This document shows, piece after piece, positions 19,025 to 27,231 of a DNA stretch of 64,000 nt (the first letter of the stretch is position 1; every line of letters starts with the position of its first letter). Source of the DNA: Neorhizobium galegae (GTDB lineage: Bacteria > Pseudomonadota > Alphaproteobacteria > Rhizobiales > Rhizobiaceae); contig NZ_JAGIPG010000001.1 in assembly GCF_017877055.1 (NCBI RefSeq), forward strand, positions 1,178,001-1,242,000, read 5' to 3'. The position numbers and the translations under genes were made by a program. The notes beneath the pieces are model-generated. The model had not been told where the DNA came from. It saw only the letters and a list, made by a program, of their open reading frames with translations, and searched no databases.

Positions 19025-20110
19025 TCATCCGTTCGGAATCGAGTTTCGCATCGTGGCTTTCCGCGAGGCTTCACGCCGGAGCAGCATGCCGAAGAGGTCG
19101 CGCGGCTCGTCGGGGTCGGCGAGAAGGTCGAGATTTTCGTAAAGCCCGGTGCCTGCGAGCTTGTCGCGGATATAACGAAGCGCCGAAAAATCCTCGGTCG
19201 CAAAACCGACGCTGTCGAACAGCGTCACCTGAGCGCTGCTCGTCCTGCCTGTCGCAAGGCCGGAGATCACCTTCCATAGCTCGGTGACAGGATAATCCGC
19301 CGGCATCTGCTGGATCTCGCCTTCGACCCGCGTCTGCGGCGGATATTCGACGAAGATGTCCGAGCGCAGCAAGATGTCCTTGTGAAGCTCGGTCTTGCCG
19401 GGGCAGTCGCCTCCGACCGCATTGATGTGGACACCCGGTCCGACCATGTTGTCGGTGAGGATCGTGGCATTCTGTTTGTCGGCCGTCGCCGTGGTGATCA
19501 CATGAGCACCCTCGACGGCCTCCTGGGAGGACTGGCATCGGATGATTTCAAAGCCCATCCCGGAAAGATTTTTGGCACATCGTTCGGTGGCATGCGGGTC
19601 GATGTCGTAGAGCCGCAGTTTCCTGATGCCGACCAGTGCCTTGAAGGCGATCGCCTGGAACTCGCTCTGCGCGCCATTGCCGATGATCGCCATGCAATCG
19701 GCACCTTCCGGCGCCAGATATTTGGCCGCCACGGCCGAGGTCGCCGCGGTTCGCAGGGCGGTCAGGATGGTCATTTCGGAAATGAGGAGCGGATAGCCGC
19801 TGTCGACATCGGAGAGCACCCCGAAGGCGGTAACGGTCTGGCGGCCGGTGCGGGTATTCTTGGGGTGGCCGTTGACGTATTTGAAGCCATAGAGCTTGCC
19901 GTCGCTGGTCGGCATCAGCTCGATCACACCTTCCTGCGAGTGGGAGGCGATGCGCGCCACCTTGTCGAATGCCTCCCAACGGCGGAAATCCGCCTCGACA
20001 TAGGCTGAAAGCTCCGTGAGGAAGTTCTCCACGCCCACGTTCAGGACGAGATCCATCATGTTCTCGACGCTGATGAACGGCACGATGTTCAGGTTTGGCA
20101 AAGCTGGCAT
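19025..20110 (-). CDS. ocd: Ornithine cyclodeaminase family enzyme
   Basis: A 361-residue NAD-dependent enzyme of the OCD/mu-crystallin family. It contains GFKYVNGHPKNT (substrate loop), SEMTILTALRTAATSA and the Rossmann motif IGNGAQSEFQ near residue 145, all typical of ornithine cyclodeaminases that convert ornithine to proline and ammonia. The start has GGAG eight bases upstream. In Rhizobiaceae such genes belong to arginine/ornithine catabolism, but no arginase is adjacent. Some family members reduce imines instead, so substrate assignment is moderate. Confidence 0.85.
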   Translation of the reverse strand: MPALPNLNIVPFISVENMMDLVLNVGVENFLTELSAYVEADFRRWEAFDKVARIASHSQEGVIELMPTSDGKLYGFKYVNGHPKNTRTGRQTVTAFGVLSDVDSGYPLLISEMTILTALRTAATSAVAAKYLAPEGADCMAIIGNGAQSEFQAIAFKALVGIRKLRLYDIDPHATERCAKNLSGMGFEIIRCQSSQEAVEGAHVITTATADKQNATILTDNMVGPGVHINAVGGDCPGKTELHKDILLRSDIFVEYPPQTRVEGEIQQMPADYPVTELWKVISGLATGRTSSAQVTLFDSVGFATEDFSALRYIRDKLAGTGLYENLDLLADPDEPRDLFGMLLRREASRKATMRNSIPNG

Positions 20111-20181
20111 GGTCGTCTCCTTGGGAGATCATATCCTTTTCAGGCAACGCACGCCATGCATGCCATAGCTGCTCCCCTCAT

Positions 20182-20418
20182 TCACCCCTTGTCGTTCATC
20201 GCGTCACGGAGCGCGTCGTTGATGCGATCCTGCCAGCCGGGGCCGTCCTCCTGAAAATAGGCGAGCACATCGCTGTCCAGCTTCAGGGACACAAGTTCCT
20301 TGACGTTCGGCGGCGCGCGCCGCTCGACGGCAGGAGCCGGAGCGGCCTTCTTGGCCGGCGCAAACAGAGCCTCTGCGGCGTCGAGCGGATTGACGGGCCG
20401 GCGCGGGGGACGTGTCAT
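20182..20418 (-). CDS. BrnA-like antitoxin, no toxin partner visible
   Basis: A 78-residue protein whose C-terminal half (VSLKLDSDVLAYFQEDGPGWQDRINDALRDAM, quoted in parts: SLKLDSDVLAYF, GPGWQDRINDALR) is the ribbon-helix-helix of the BrnA antitoxin family. BrnA normally follows a BrnT RNase gene; none is present upstream, where about 460 bp are non-coding. ATG 20418 is selected because GGAG lies six bases upstream. It may be a solitary regulator. The ocd gene starts 71 bp downstream on the same strand. Confidence 0.7.
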   Translation of the reverse strand: MTRPPRRPVNPLDAAEALFAPAKKAAPAPAVERRAPPNVKELVSLKLDSDVLAYFQEDGPGWQDRINDALRDAMNDKG

Positions 20419-20883
20419 GATCATCTCCGTGGAAAGGGAAGGGGGACGTTGCAGTTCACGTCTGCAGACGCGGCTCCCGTCCCGAACTATCAGCAAGCGT
20501 GGCGAAATAGCAATCGCCGCGCAGGAACGACCCGATGAGTGCTCGATCCAGATGCCGGTCGAGACATCTTGACGATCGAACCGGAAGACGTCTTATTCAC
20601 TCGGAAAGCTCATTCTCGTCATTCGAAAACGCGGGGAGGCATAGCGTCATATCCTGATCTTATCCGATCAGGCAGCCCCGGCGACGTCGGCTATCGATCT
20701 GTCGCAGCATCCAGCGGCAGGAATGTCGCCGCCAGGGAACCGGTGCTCAGGAGAATGTTCCCCCAGGCCTCCGGGTCTAGCATGCGATCGGCTGGTCGTC
20801 CGTCGGATCAATCCCGTTCCACTGGCCTCGGTCAGGTATTATCGAAGTCCGAAGCCCATCCGTCTCAGCCAAGGAGAACAAGC
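20419..20883. other. Intergenic region between brnA-like gene and dps
   Basis: No convincing gene. It holds a perfect 7-bp hairpin CCTGATC-TTATCC-GATCAGG (20653-20672) and, on the plus strand, GGAAC (20736-20740) followed 16 bases later by GTT (20757-20759). The latter is one base short of the EcfG promoter consensus and about 125 bp before dps; it is a weak stress-promoter candidate. Confidence 0.4.
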
Positions 20884-21402
20884 ATGGACCGCACCGCAGT
20901 TGAAAGACGCCGCAAGGCATCGTTGAACACTCCCTCCGATCTGCCCTCCAACGCCACTACCGACATTGCGGGCGCACTTGCGGCGCTGCTTGCCGACACG
21001 TTCGCGCTCTACGTCAAGACCAAGAATTTTCACTGGCATATGAGCGGCCCGCATTTTCGCGATTACCACCTGATGCTCGACGAACAGGGCGAGCAGATTT
21101 TTGCCATGACCGACGCGATTGCCGAACGTGCCCGCAAGATCGGCGGCACGACCATTCGCTCGATCGGCCATATCAGCCGGCTTCAACGCCTTCTCGATAA
21201 CGATGCTGATTTCGTCACCCCGCGCGATATGCTCGCAGAGCTGAAGGATGACAACCAGCAGCTGGTCTCGTTCCTGCGCCAGGCTCACGAAGTCTGTGCC
21301 GAACACAACGACGTGGCCACCACGAGCCTGCTGGAAGTCTGGATCGACGAGACGGAACGCCGCGCCTGGTTCCTGTTCGAGACGACCCGCAACGACGAAT
21401 AG
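20884..21402 (+). CDS. dps: Dps, DNA-binding ferritin-like protein
   Basis: A 172-residue four-helix protein forming a dodecameric iron-storage shell that protects DNA in stationary phase and under oxidative stress. The ferroxidase ligands are visible in KNFHWHMSGPHFRDYHLMLDEQ (cited in part: NFHWHMSGPHF, His and Asp/Glu of the intersubunit site). A basic N-terminal tail (RTAVERRRKAS) fits DNA binding. AAGGAGAAC precedes ATG 20884. A stress-sigma-like promoter and a strong terminator flank it, so it is probably monocistronic. Confidence 0.95.
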   Translation: MDRTAVERRRKASLNTPSDLPSNATTDIAGALAALLADTFALYVKTKNFHWHMSGPHFRDYHLMLDEQGEQIFAMTDAIAERARKIGGTTIRSIGHISRLQRLLDNDADFVTPRDMLAELKDDNQQLVSFLRQAHEVCAEHNDVATTSLLEVWIDETERRAWFLFETTRNDE

Positions 21403-21432
21403 GCCGCTCGCCAACAGAGAAAGGCATCCCGG

Positions 21433-21455
21433 CGGCGGCATCGCTGCCGCCGTTT
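21433..21455 (+). terminator. Terminator after dps
   Basis: CGGCGGCA-TCGC-TGCCGCCG followed by TTT; a perfect 8-bp stem 31 bases after the dps stop. Confidence 0.7.
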
Positions 21456-21659
21456 GCGTCGCGGTGGTCGAGATGATCATGGTGTGCGCTGCGGCATCGG
21501 CCGAGACATAGTCTCTGGATCAATGCGCATGATGCATGGGTGGCCTGAGGTATTGTTGCTTTTCAGGGCAGTTCCAGATCCCTATATCACTGTCATCGAA
21601 CGACGCCGGAGCCAAGAACGGTCGCTGACGTCAGACAGTCTCAAGAAAGGGACCCGATC

Positions 21660-21806
21660 ATGAACGTAGCACGCTCTTTCAACAACTGGCGCAAGTATCG
21701 TCAGACCGTCTCCGAACTCGGTCGCATGACCAGCCGCGAGCTGCAGGACCTCGGCATCGACCGCGCCGACATCCGTAACGTCGCCCGCGCAGCCATCGGT
21801 CGCTGA
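21660..21806 (+). CDS. DUF1127 small basic protein (CcaF1-like)
   Basis: A 48-residue basic protein: ARSFNNWRKYRQTVSEL, then the DUF1127 core MTSRELQDLGIDRADI and a short tail. In Rhodobacter sphaeroides a DUF1127 protein (CcaF1) binds RNA and is co-transcribed with CcsR small RNAs carrying the CCUCCUCCC motif. The same motif occurs four times starting about 190 bp downstream here, supporting a functional link. AAGGGA lies a few bases before ATG 21660. It is too short to be kept by many gene finders. Confidence 0.85.
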   Translation: MNVARSFNNWRKYRQTVSELGRMTSRELQDLGIDRADIRNVARAAIGR

Positions 21807-21835
21807 CCGAAGTAGCCCTGCCTGGAATTTGCATG

Positions 21836-21861
21836 ACGCCCGCCATTGCCGCGGGCGTTTT
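21836..21861 (+). terminator. Terminator after DUF1127 gene
   Basis: ACGCCCGC-CATTGCC-GCGGGCGT with a TTTT end, 29 bases past the DUF1127 stop. It would separate the mRNA from the downstream small-RNA block unless there is read-through. Confidence 0.7.
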
Positions 21862-21954
21862 CGTGTCGGAGGGTACCGGAGCAGTGCCGGCCTCTTCAAA
21901 GGTCTCCCATCCAATTTCCGGTATGCGTTTTTCGTATAGCTGCACTGCAACATA

Positions 21955-21990
21955 ATGACTATCAATCCAGCCTGACCGGTGTATAGTCAT
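21955..21990 (+). promoter_or_regulatory. Putative promoter with dyad for the CCUCCUCCC RNA block
   Basis: A -10-like TATAGT (21982-21987) lies inside a perfect 8-bp dyad ATGACTAT (21955-21962) / ATAGTCAT (21983-21990). A start about seven bases downstream (near 21994) would begin the transcript exactly at the first hairpin. No good -35 is seen, so an activator or an alternative sigma factor may be involved. Confidence 0.4.
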
Positions 21991-21993
21991 ATT

Positions 21994-22151
21994 TATCGAA
22001 GCAATGCACCTCCTCCCGCAGAGCTTCGTGTTATCAGGCGCCCCACTCCTCCTCCCAGGGGCGTCTGTAGGAACGGCGGCACTCCTCCTCCCAGTCGCTG
22101 TTCGGTTCTTTTCGGAAAGCCTGCCGCACCTCCTCCCGCGGCAGGCTTTTT
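21994..22151 (+). ncRNA. Cuckoo/CcsR-type small RNA block: four hairpins each exposing CCUCCUCCC
   Basis: Four consecutive stem-loops carry CCTCCTCCC in the loop at 22009-22017, 22048-22056, 22084-22092 and 22129-22137. Stems: CGAAGC-aa-TGC/GCA-ga-GCTTCG (21997-22028); GGCGCCCC/GGGGCGTC (22037-22065); GAACGGCGGC/GTCGCTGTTC (22071-22103); AGCCTGCCGC/GCGGCAGGCT (22118-22147). Loops 1 and 4 are 10 nt and loops 2 and 3 are 13 nt. The stems differ in sequence but keep pairing, so structure is conserved while the loop is constant. This is the known alphaproteobacterial cuckoo (CcsR) family, found next to DUF1127 genes. The anti-Shine-Dalgarno loop suggests base pairing with purine-rich mRNA leaders. 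Confidence 0.88.
22118..22151 (+). terminator. Terminator formed by the fourth CCUCCUCCC hairpin
   Basis: A perfect 10-bp stem AGCCTGCCGC/GCGGCAGGCT runs into TTTTT. The loop is ACCTCCTCCC, so the transcript's 3' end is both terminator and functional motif. Confidence 0.85.
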
Positions 22152-22523
22152 CGTTTTGGGGCCGAGGGTTTCCGGAATTCGAATTGCGCGCATTCGAGCG
22201 TGCCCCCGGCGCTATCGATGCGTGCTTGGAAGTCGCGCGCACGGCGGGGCGATTTATCGCCCGGGAAGGCGGCTGCTGCTGCCGAAAGCCCCTTCGAGTT
22301 GCAGGGAGCGGACTGCGGGTTTTCGCGGACACGGCCGGATCCCTGAGGCAGCCCAGAATCACAGCCATCACCGAAGCGCCAGAAGAGATGGTTCGTGTCC
22401 TGCGCGCCTTGTCGTGTTGACCGGTCTTTTTCCTCCTCACGTCCGACCTTCTCTTCATCGCCAAGCCGATATCTGCCGAGGCGCGCCTGATGGAAGGGAA
22501 GATCGTAATGATCGGTTAAAACC
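22152..22523. other. Region between small-RNA block and minC: no gene recognised
   Basis: Open frames on both strands here have no recognisable domain and unconvincing codon use. Nothing can be assigned apart from the terminator at its right end. Confidence 0.4.
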
Positions 22524-22544
22524 AGGCCCTCCGCGGGGCCTTTG
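22524..22544 (+). terminator. Terminator-like hairpin upstream of minC
   Basis: AGGCCC-TCCGCG-GGGCCT followed by TTGTTT. It would end any transcript entering from the left and insulate minCDE. Confidence 0.5.
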
Positions 22545-22601
22545 TTTACCTTTTGTTAACCATGTCGGCGCTAGAAATCAGTCAACGATTTCTTTACGCA
22601 G

Positions 22602-23330
22602 ATGACCAAAATGCTAACGGACGCTCGATCTATCCGCATCAAGGGCCGCTCATTTCTTGCGGTCGTCCTTGCCCCCGATCTTCCCTTTGACGACTGGCTT
22701 GTCAGGCTGGATGATCTCGCGGCTCGTTCCGCAGGTTTCTTCCTGGGTCGGCCTGTCGTGCTCGACGTGAGCGATCTGCCGATCGATCGCGCCCAGCTGA
22801 AGGATCTCATTACCGAACTGGCCGGGCGCAACGTCAACATCATGGGCATCGAGGGCGGTCGTCCCTCGATCCTCGGTCCGGGCATGCCTCCGGCACTTAA
22901 AGGTGGCCGGCCGGTCTCCGACGAGGCCGTCGCCAAGGAGCCGATCATCGAGCTGCGCAACGGCGAAGCGAAGCCGGCCGCGCCGGAGGTTCGTACCGCA
23001 TTGCAGTCGATGCTCATCCGCGAGCCGGTCCGTTCGGGCCAGTCGGTGATCTTTCCGGAAGGCGATGTGACGATCATCGGATCGGTCGCTTCGGGGGCTG
23101 AAATCATCGCCGGCGGATCGATCCATATCTACGGGACCCTGCGTGGCCGAGCCATGGCGGGATCGCTTGGAAACGCATCCGCCCGCATTTTCTGCCGCAA
23201 GCTCGAGGCCGAGCTGCTGGCAATCGACGGCATCTACAAGATGGCGGAAGACATGGCCCCCGGCCTTCGCGGACAGTCAGTCCAGCTTTGGCTCGAAGGG
23301 GATTCGATCATCGCAGAGAAACTTATTTGA
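22602..23330 (+). CDS. minC: Septum-site inhibitor MinC
   Basis: A 242-residue inhibitor of FtsZ polymerisation. The N-terminal domain (to about residue 90) is followed by a linker (EAKPAAPEVRT) and a C-terminal beta-helix with GDVTIIGSVASGAEIIAGGSIHIYGTLRG (cited in parts: GDVTIIGSV, GGSIHIYGTLRGRA), which binds MinD and drives copolymerisation. First gene of minCDE; minD starts 31 bp downstream. In Rhizobiaceae this operon is usually on a secondary replicon. Confidence 0.95.
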   Translation: MTKMLTDARSIRIKGRSFLAVVLAPDLPFDDWLVRLDDLAARSAGFFLGRPVVLDVSDLPIDRAQLKDLITELAGRNVNIMGIEGGRPSILGPGMPPALKGGRPVSDEAVAKEPIIELRNGEAKPAAPEVRTALQSMLIREPVRSGQSVIFPEGDVTIIGSVASGAEIIAGGSIHIYGTLRGRAMAGSLGNASARIFCRKLEAELLAIDGIYKMAEDMAPGLRGQSVQLWLEGDSIIAEKLI

Positions 23331-23361
23331 GCCGAAGCCGGCCAGCAAACAGGAGAGCAAG

Positions 23362-24177
23362 ATGGGGAAAGTCATCGTAGTCACTTCAGGCAAGGGCGGG
23401 GTTGGCAAGACGACTTCGACTGCCGCATTGGGAGCGGCTCTGGCGCAGCGAAACGAACGGGTGGTCGTCGTCGATTTTGACGTCGGGCTGCGCAATCTCG
23501 ACCTGGTGATGGGCGCCGAGCGCCGGGTCGTCTACGACCTGATCAACGTCATCCAGGGCGAAGCCAAGCTTTCGCAGGCGCTGATCCGCGACAAGCGGCT
23601 GGAGACGCTGTTCCTGCTGCCGGCCTCGCAGACGCGCGACAAGGACAACCTGACACCCGAGGGTGTGGAGCGGGTCATTACCGAGCTGAAGCGGGTCTTC
23701 GACTGGGTCATCTGCGACAGCCCAGCCGGGATCGAGAGCGGTGCCACGCTCGCCATGCGCCACGCCGACATGGCGGTGGTTGTCACCAACCCGGAAGTCT
23801 CGTCCGTCCGCGATTCGGACCGGATCATCGGTCTGCTCGACTCCAAGACGATGAAAGCCGAGCGCGGCGAGCGCATGGAAAAGCACCTGCTTCTGACGCG
23901 CTACGACGCCAACCGCGCTGAGCGGGGCGACATGCTGAAGGTCGAGGACGTGCTGGAGATCCTCTCCATCCCGCTCATCGGCATCATCCCGGAAAGCATG
24001 GATGTCCTGCGGGCATCGAACATCGGCGCGCCGGTCACCCTGGCCGACGCACGCAGCGCACCGGCCATGGCCTATTTCGATGCCGCACGCCGGCTTGCAG
24101 GAGAAGTTCTGCCGATCACGATCCCCGGGGAAAAGCGGGGGATATTCGGCAAGATCTTCGCACGGAGGGCCGCATGA
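23362..24177 (+). CDS. minD: Septum-site ATPase MinD
   Basis: A 271-residue deviant Walker ATPase that recruits MinC to the membrane. The nucleotide loop is [10 protein letters not shown] (signature Lys11, Lys16), with [10 protein letters not shown] and the switch block CDSPAGIE. The C terminus ([11 protein letters not shown]) is the amphipathic membrane-targeting helix. ATG 23362 has AGGAG nearby. It overlaps minE by ATGA, keeping the two in step. Confidence 0.97.
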   Translation: MGKVIVVTSGKGGVGKTTSTAALGAALAQRNERVVVVDFDVGLRNLDLVMGAERRVVYDLINVIQGEAKLSQALIRDKRLETLFLLPASQTRDKDNLTPEGVERVITELKRVFDWVICDSPAGIESGATLAMRHADMAVVVTNPEVSSVRDSDRIIGLLDSKTMKAERGERMEKHLLLTRYDANRAERGDMLKVEDVLEILSIPLIGIIPESMDVLRASNIGAPVTLADARSAPAMAYFDAARRLAGEVLPITIPGEKRGIFGKIFARRAA

Positions 24178-24434
24178 CTATATTCAACCTTTTCCGCAAA
24201 CAGCGTTCCGCACCCACGGCCCGCGAACGCCTGCAGGTGCTTCTCGCCCACGAACGCTCATCGAACGGCTCAGACCTCGTATCCCTGCTTCGGGAAGAGA
24301 TCCTTGCCGTGATTGCCAAACACGTGCAGGTCGATAGCGACAAGGTGCAGGTCAAGATGGATCGCGACGAGAACGTCACGATCCTCGAGATCGACGTCGA
24401 GATCCCGTTGGGTGCCGTCAGCCAGGCCGCCTGA
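24174..24434 (+). CDS. minE: Cell division topological specificity factor MinE
   Basis: An 86-residue protein. The N-terminal amphipathic segment ([13 protein letters not shown]) is followed by the anti-MinCD helix ([13 protein letters not shown]) and the dimerisation domain ([24 protein letters not shown]). It stimulates MinD ATPase to generate oscillation. A terminator follows 30 bp downstream, closing the operon. Confidence 0.96.
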   Translation: MTIFNLFRKQRSAPTARERLQVLLAHERSSNGSDLVSLLREEILAVIAKHVQVDSDKVQVKMDRDENVTILEIDVEIPLGAVSQAA

Positions 24435-24464
24435 GGCTGTAGGCTGTCCTGAGCTTCGGTTCGA

Positions 24465-24494
24465 AACGCGGATAACCCTGTTGTCCGCGTTTTC
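24465..24494 (+). terminator. Terminator of minCDE
   Basis: AACGCGGA (24465-24472) and TCCGCGTT (24484-24491) form a perfect stem ending in TTTTC. Confidence 0.8.
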
Positions 24495-24570
24495 TCTTGA
24501 GTGACGAAGGCAGCGTGTCTGGCACGTCGCTTGCTTCGTTAAACGGTTGTCCCTGCAAGAGGAAACGGCC

Positions 24571-25554
24571 GTGTACGCGAACATAAATCCCTCCATCGAC
24601 GTCAGGTTGCTGCGCACCACCTATCTGCTGCTCAGGGAGCGCAATGTTTCCAAAGTCGCGGTGCTGCTCGGACACAGCCAGCCGGCGGTGAGCGCCTGCC
24701 TCAAGAAGGCGAGGGAGGTCTTTGCCGATCCGCTTCTCGTGCGCAGCGGCCAGAAACTGGTGCTTACCGAGCGTGGCGAAGAGGTGATGACCTCGATTGC
24801 GGCCATGCTCGAAGGCCTGCTGGATACGCTCAACCGCAGCAGCCAGTTCGATCCTGGCATGGTCCACAGCCGGATGCGGATCGCCGCGGTCAACTGCTTC
24901 GGGGCCTTCCTCATCCCGCCGATCGCCACGAGCATCCGAAACGAGGCGCCCGGCATTTCGGTCGATTTCTTCGCGCCTTCCGAACAGAGCGATCTGATCG
25001 AGGACCTGGGTTCTGGCCGGGTCGACATGGTGATCGGCAACTGGCCGGCGCCGCAGCAGAGCCTGAAGTCGAGCACACTCCTGCATTGTGATATCGCCTG
25101 CGTGGTGCAGAAAGCCAATCCGCTGGCGCGGCGCGGACGCCTACCGCTCGATGCCTATCTCGACGCGGATCATGTCTCACCGACGCCCGGCTCGAATGCC
25201 GTCTACAGCCCGATCGACGGCCGGCTGGCGCAGCTCGGACATCGCCGGCGCATCGCCATGTCGGTGCCGGAATATGCTTTGATTCCAGCGATCCTCGCCG
25301 AAACGGATCTGATCTTCACCACTGCGCGGCCCTATGCCGAATATATCGTCGCCAACGCGCCGGCCAATCACCTGCAGCTCGTCGAAGCGCCGCGTGAGTT
25401 CGACCAGATGAACCTCTACCTCCTCTGGCACGAACGGGCCCATAACAGCGGCGCCAACCGCTGGCTGCGAAACGTCATCCGCACCGTGGCACGCCGTTTC
25501 GACCAGACGCTGCATCCCGTGCCATCCGCAATTCCGCTGCGGGCGGTTTCTTGA
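24571..25554 (+). CDS. LysR-type transcriptional regulator
   Basis: A 327-residue regulator with an N-terminal winged helix (VRLLRTTYLLLRERNVSKVAVLLGHSQPAVS, cited in part: VSKVAVLLGHSQPAVSACL) and a LysR substrate-binding domain. GTG 24571 is used because GAGG lies about eight bases upstream; a TTG at 24547 would precede that site. Upstream, CGAAGGCAGCG (24505-24515) and CGCTTGCTTCG (24528-24538) form an imperfect dyad suited to autoregulation. It probably controls the following synthetase, hydrolase and transport genes in the same direction. The effector is unknown. Confidence 0.88.
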   Translation: MYANINPSIDVRLLRTTYLLLRERNVSKVAVLLGHSQPAVSACLKKAREVFADPLLVRSGQKLVLTERGEEVMTSIAAMLEGLLDTLNRSSQFDPGMVHSRMRIAAVNCFGAFLIPPIATSIRNEAPGISVDFFAPSEQSDLIEDLGSGRVDMVIGNWPAPQQSLKSSTLLHCDIACVVQKANPLARRGRLPLDAYLDADHVSPTPGSNAVYSPIDGRLAQLGHRRRIAMSVPEYALIPAILAETDLIFTTARPYAEYIVANAPANHLQLVEAPREFDQMNLYLLWHERAHNSGANRWLRNVIRTVARRFDQTLHPVPSAIPLRAVS

Positions 25555-25562
25555 GGTCTTTC

Positions 25563-25584
25563 GGTATAAGCAAACGGATATACC
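25563..25584. promoter_or_regulatory. GGTATA-N10-TATACC dyad ahead of the acyl-CoA synthetase gene
   Basis: Perfect 6-bp arms (25563-25568, 25579-25584) in the 140-bp gap between the LysR gene and its presumed target. Size and AT-rich ends are compatible with a LysR-type site; the assignment is inference. Confidence 0.35.
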
Positions 25585-25694
25585 CGCTATCGATGGCCAT
25601 GGCATTCACCCAGGGAACAAATTTGCCCATGCTGCAGGCAGGATTTTCATCTGCCAAACAATTGAGCAGGCAGGTTTAGCGCCGGGAATTTCGA

Positions 25695-27209
25695 ATGTTG
25701 ATGCATACCCTTCTCGTGGATGGCGCCAATCGCGATCCGGATCATGCCTGTTTCCACTGGGTCGATCGCGACAAGAGCCTGACCTATGCCGAGGCCGTCG
25801 ATGCAATGGAACGATCTGCGGGCGCGCTGCACAGTTTTGGCGTCAAGCCGGGCGACCGGGTGACGATCTTTGCCCATAACGGCATGGATTATCTGACCAC
25901 GATGCTGGGCTGCTGGCGGCTCGGTGCGATCTCAGCCCTTGTGAACGTCAAATTTGCAGACGAACTTGCCTATTATTTCGGCGATCACCAGCCGGCCGTG
26001 GTCGTTTATACGCACGACAAGCATGAACAGGTGAGTGCCGCAGCCGCAGGCGTGCCGACAATCCGGGCATTGATCTGCATGGATGGGGCGCAGCCGGGTG
26101 CTCACTCGCTGCCGGAATTGATGGCGGCTGCCCTGCCAGCGCCCGCCGATCCGGGCAACGAAGATGCGATTGCCCATCTTTCCTACACCTCCGGGACCAC
26201 CGGCAAGCCGAAGGGCGCCTGCCTGAAGCATGAGCCGACGGTTCGTGCAGCCCGCTGCATCGCGGAGCGGCTGCAGATCACGGCGGACGACGTTTCGTTC
26301 GGCCCGAGCGCCCTGTCGAGCTCCTATCAGCTGGTCGGCAACCTTCTGCCGCAGCTTTCGCGCGGTGCCGCGATCAACGTCATGGGCCGCTGGACGCAGG
26401 CGACCGGTTTCGACGCGCTCAAAGCCCGTGGCGCGACCATGCTGATCGCCAATCCGCCCATTCTGACCGATGTGCTCAACGAGGCTGCCATTCGCGGCCA
26501 TGCGCCGCCGACGCTGCGCCTGAGCATGTCCGGCGGCGGTCCGGTTCCGCCGGTGCTGAAAGCCGGCTGGCAGGAAAAGCTGAAGCTGCCGCTGGTCGAA
26601 AGCTACGGCCAGTCCGAGCTCGGCGGCTTCGTGGCGCTCGGTTTCCCGAAGCTCGATGCGGCCGATATCGAGACCCGTCGCGCCGGCATGCCCCTGCCGG
26701 ACAAGGAAGTGCGCATCCTCAATTCCGACGGCACCGAACTGGCATGCGGCTCTGTTGGCGAGATCGCCCTTCGCGGCGGCTTCATGTGGGGTTACTGGGG
26801 CAAGCCCGAAAAGACCGCCGAGACGCTGCGCGACGGCTGGCTCTGGACCGGCGATATCGGCACGATGGACCGGCACGGTTTTGTCACCATGCTGGGACGT
26901 CGTTCCGAGCTTCTCGAAGTCGGCGGCAAGACCTGGTACCCGCGCGACGTGGAAGAGGCGCTTTCGACGGTGCCCGGCATCGAGCAGGCGGCCGTCGTCG
27001 GCGTGCCCGATGCGGCGATGAAGACCCGGCCGGTCGCTTTCGTGCAGGCTTCCGCGCCCGTCGACGGCGAGGCCGTCAAGGCTGAGATCGCCGCCACGCT
27101 TCCTTATGACCTCTCCGTCATGACGGTCATTTCCCTGACCGAACTGCCCATGACCCCCACCGGCAAGATCGCCAAGGCGGAGCTGGCGGCGCGCGCCGCT
27201 GCTCCCTGA
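25695..27209 (+). CDS. Class I adenylate-forming acyl-CoA synthetase/ligase
   Basis: A 504-residue ANL-superfamily enzyme activating a carboxylic acid to an acyl-adenylate and then CoA thioester. Core motifs: YTSGTTGKPKGA (P-loop, near residue 162), ESYGQSE, WLWTGDIG, GRRSELLEVGG (hinge) and PTGKIAK with the catalytic lysine near residue 494. Substrate cannot be read from sequence. It heads the unit of creatininase-family, CocE-family and ABC transport genes, implying catabolism of an imported acid or amide. Confidence 0.9.
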   Translation: MLMHTLLVDGANRDPDHACFHWVDRDKSLTYAEAVDAMERSAGALHSFGVKPGDRVTIFAHNGMDYLTTMLGCWRLGAISALVNVKFADELAYYFGDHQPAVVVYTHDKHEQVSAAAAGVPTIRALICMDGAQPGAHSLPELMAAALPAPADPGNEDAIAHLSYTSGTTGKPKGACLKHEPTVRAARCIAERLQITADDVSFGPSALSSSYQLVGNLLPQLSRGAAINVMGRWTQATGFDALKARGATMLIANPPILTDVLNEAAIRGHAPPTLRLSMSGGGPVPPVLKAGWQEKLKLPLVESYGQSELGGFVALGFPKLDAADIETRRAGMPLPDKEVRILNSDGTELACGSVGEIALRGGFMWGYWGKPEKTAETLRDGWLWTGDIGTMDRHGFVTMLGRRSELLEVGGKTWYPRDVEEALSTVPGIEQAAVVGVPDAAMKTRPVAFVQASAPVDGEAVKAEIAATLPYDLSVMTVISLTELPMTPTGKIAKAELAARAAAP

Positions 27210-27231
27210 AAATGAAATCGAGGACGTGTCC

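Noticed and set aside
22009-22137. Short repeats spaced about 40 bp, CRISPR-like at first sight
   Set aside because: The constant part is only about 9-13 bp and sits in hairpin loops with variable paired stems, which is the cuckoo RNA pattern rather than repeats and spacers.
21679-22464. 261-codon minus-strand frame across DUF1127 and the hairpin block
   Set aside because: Covers a terminator and four RNA hairpins and shows no recognisable domain.
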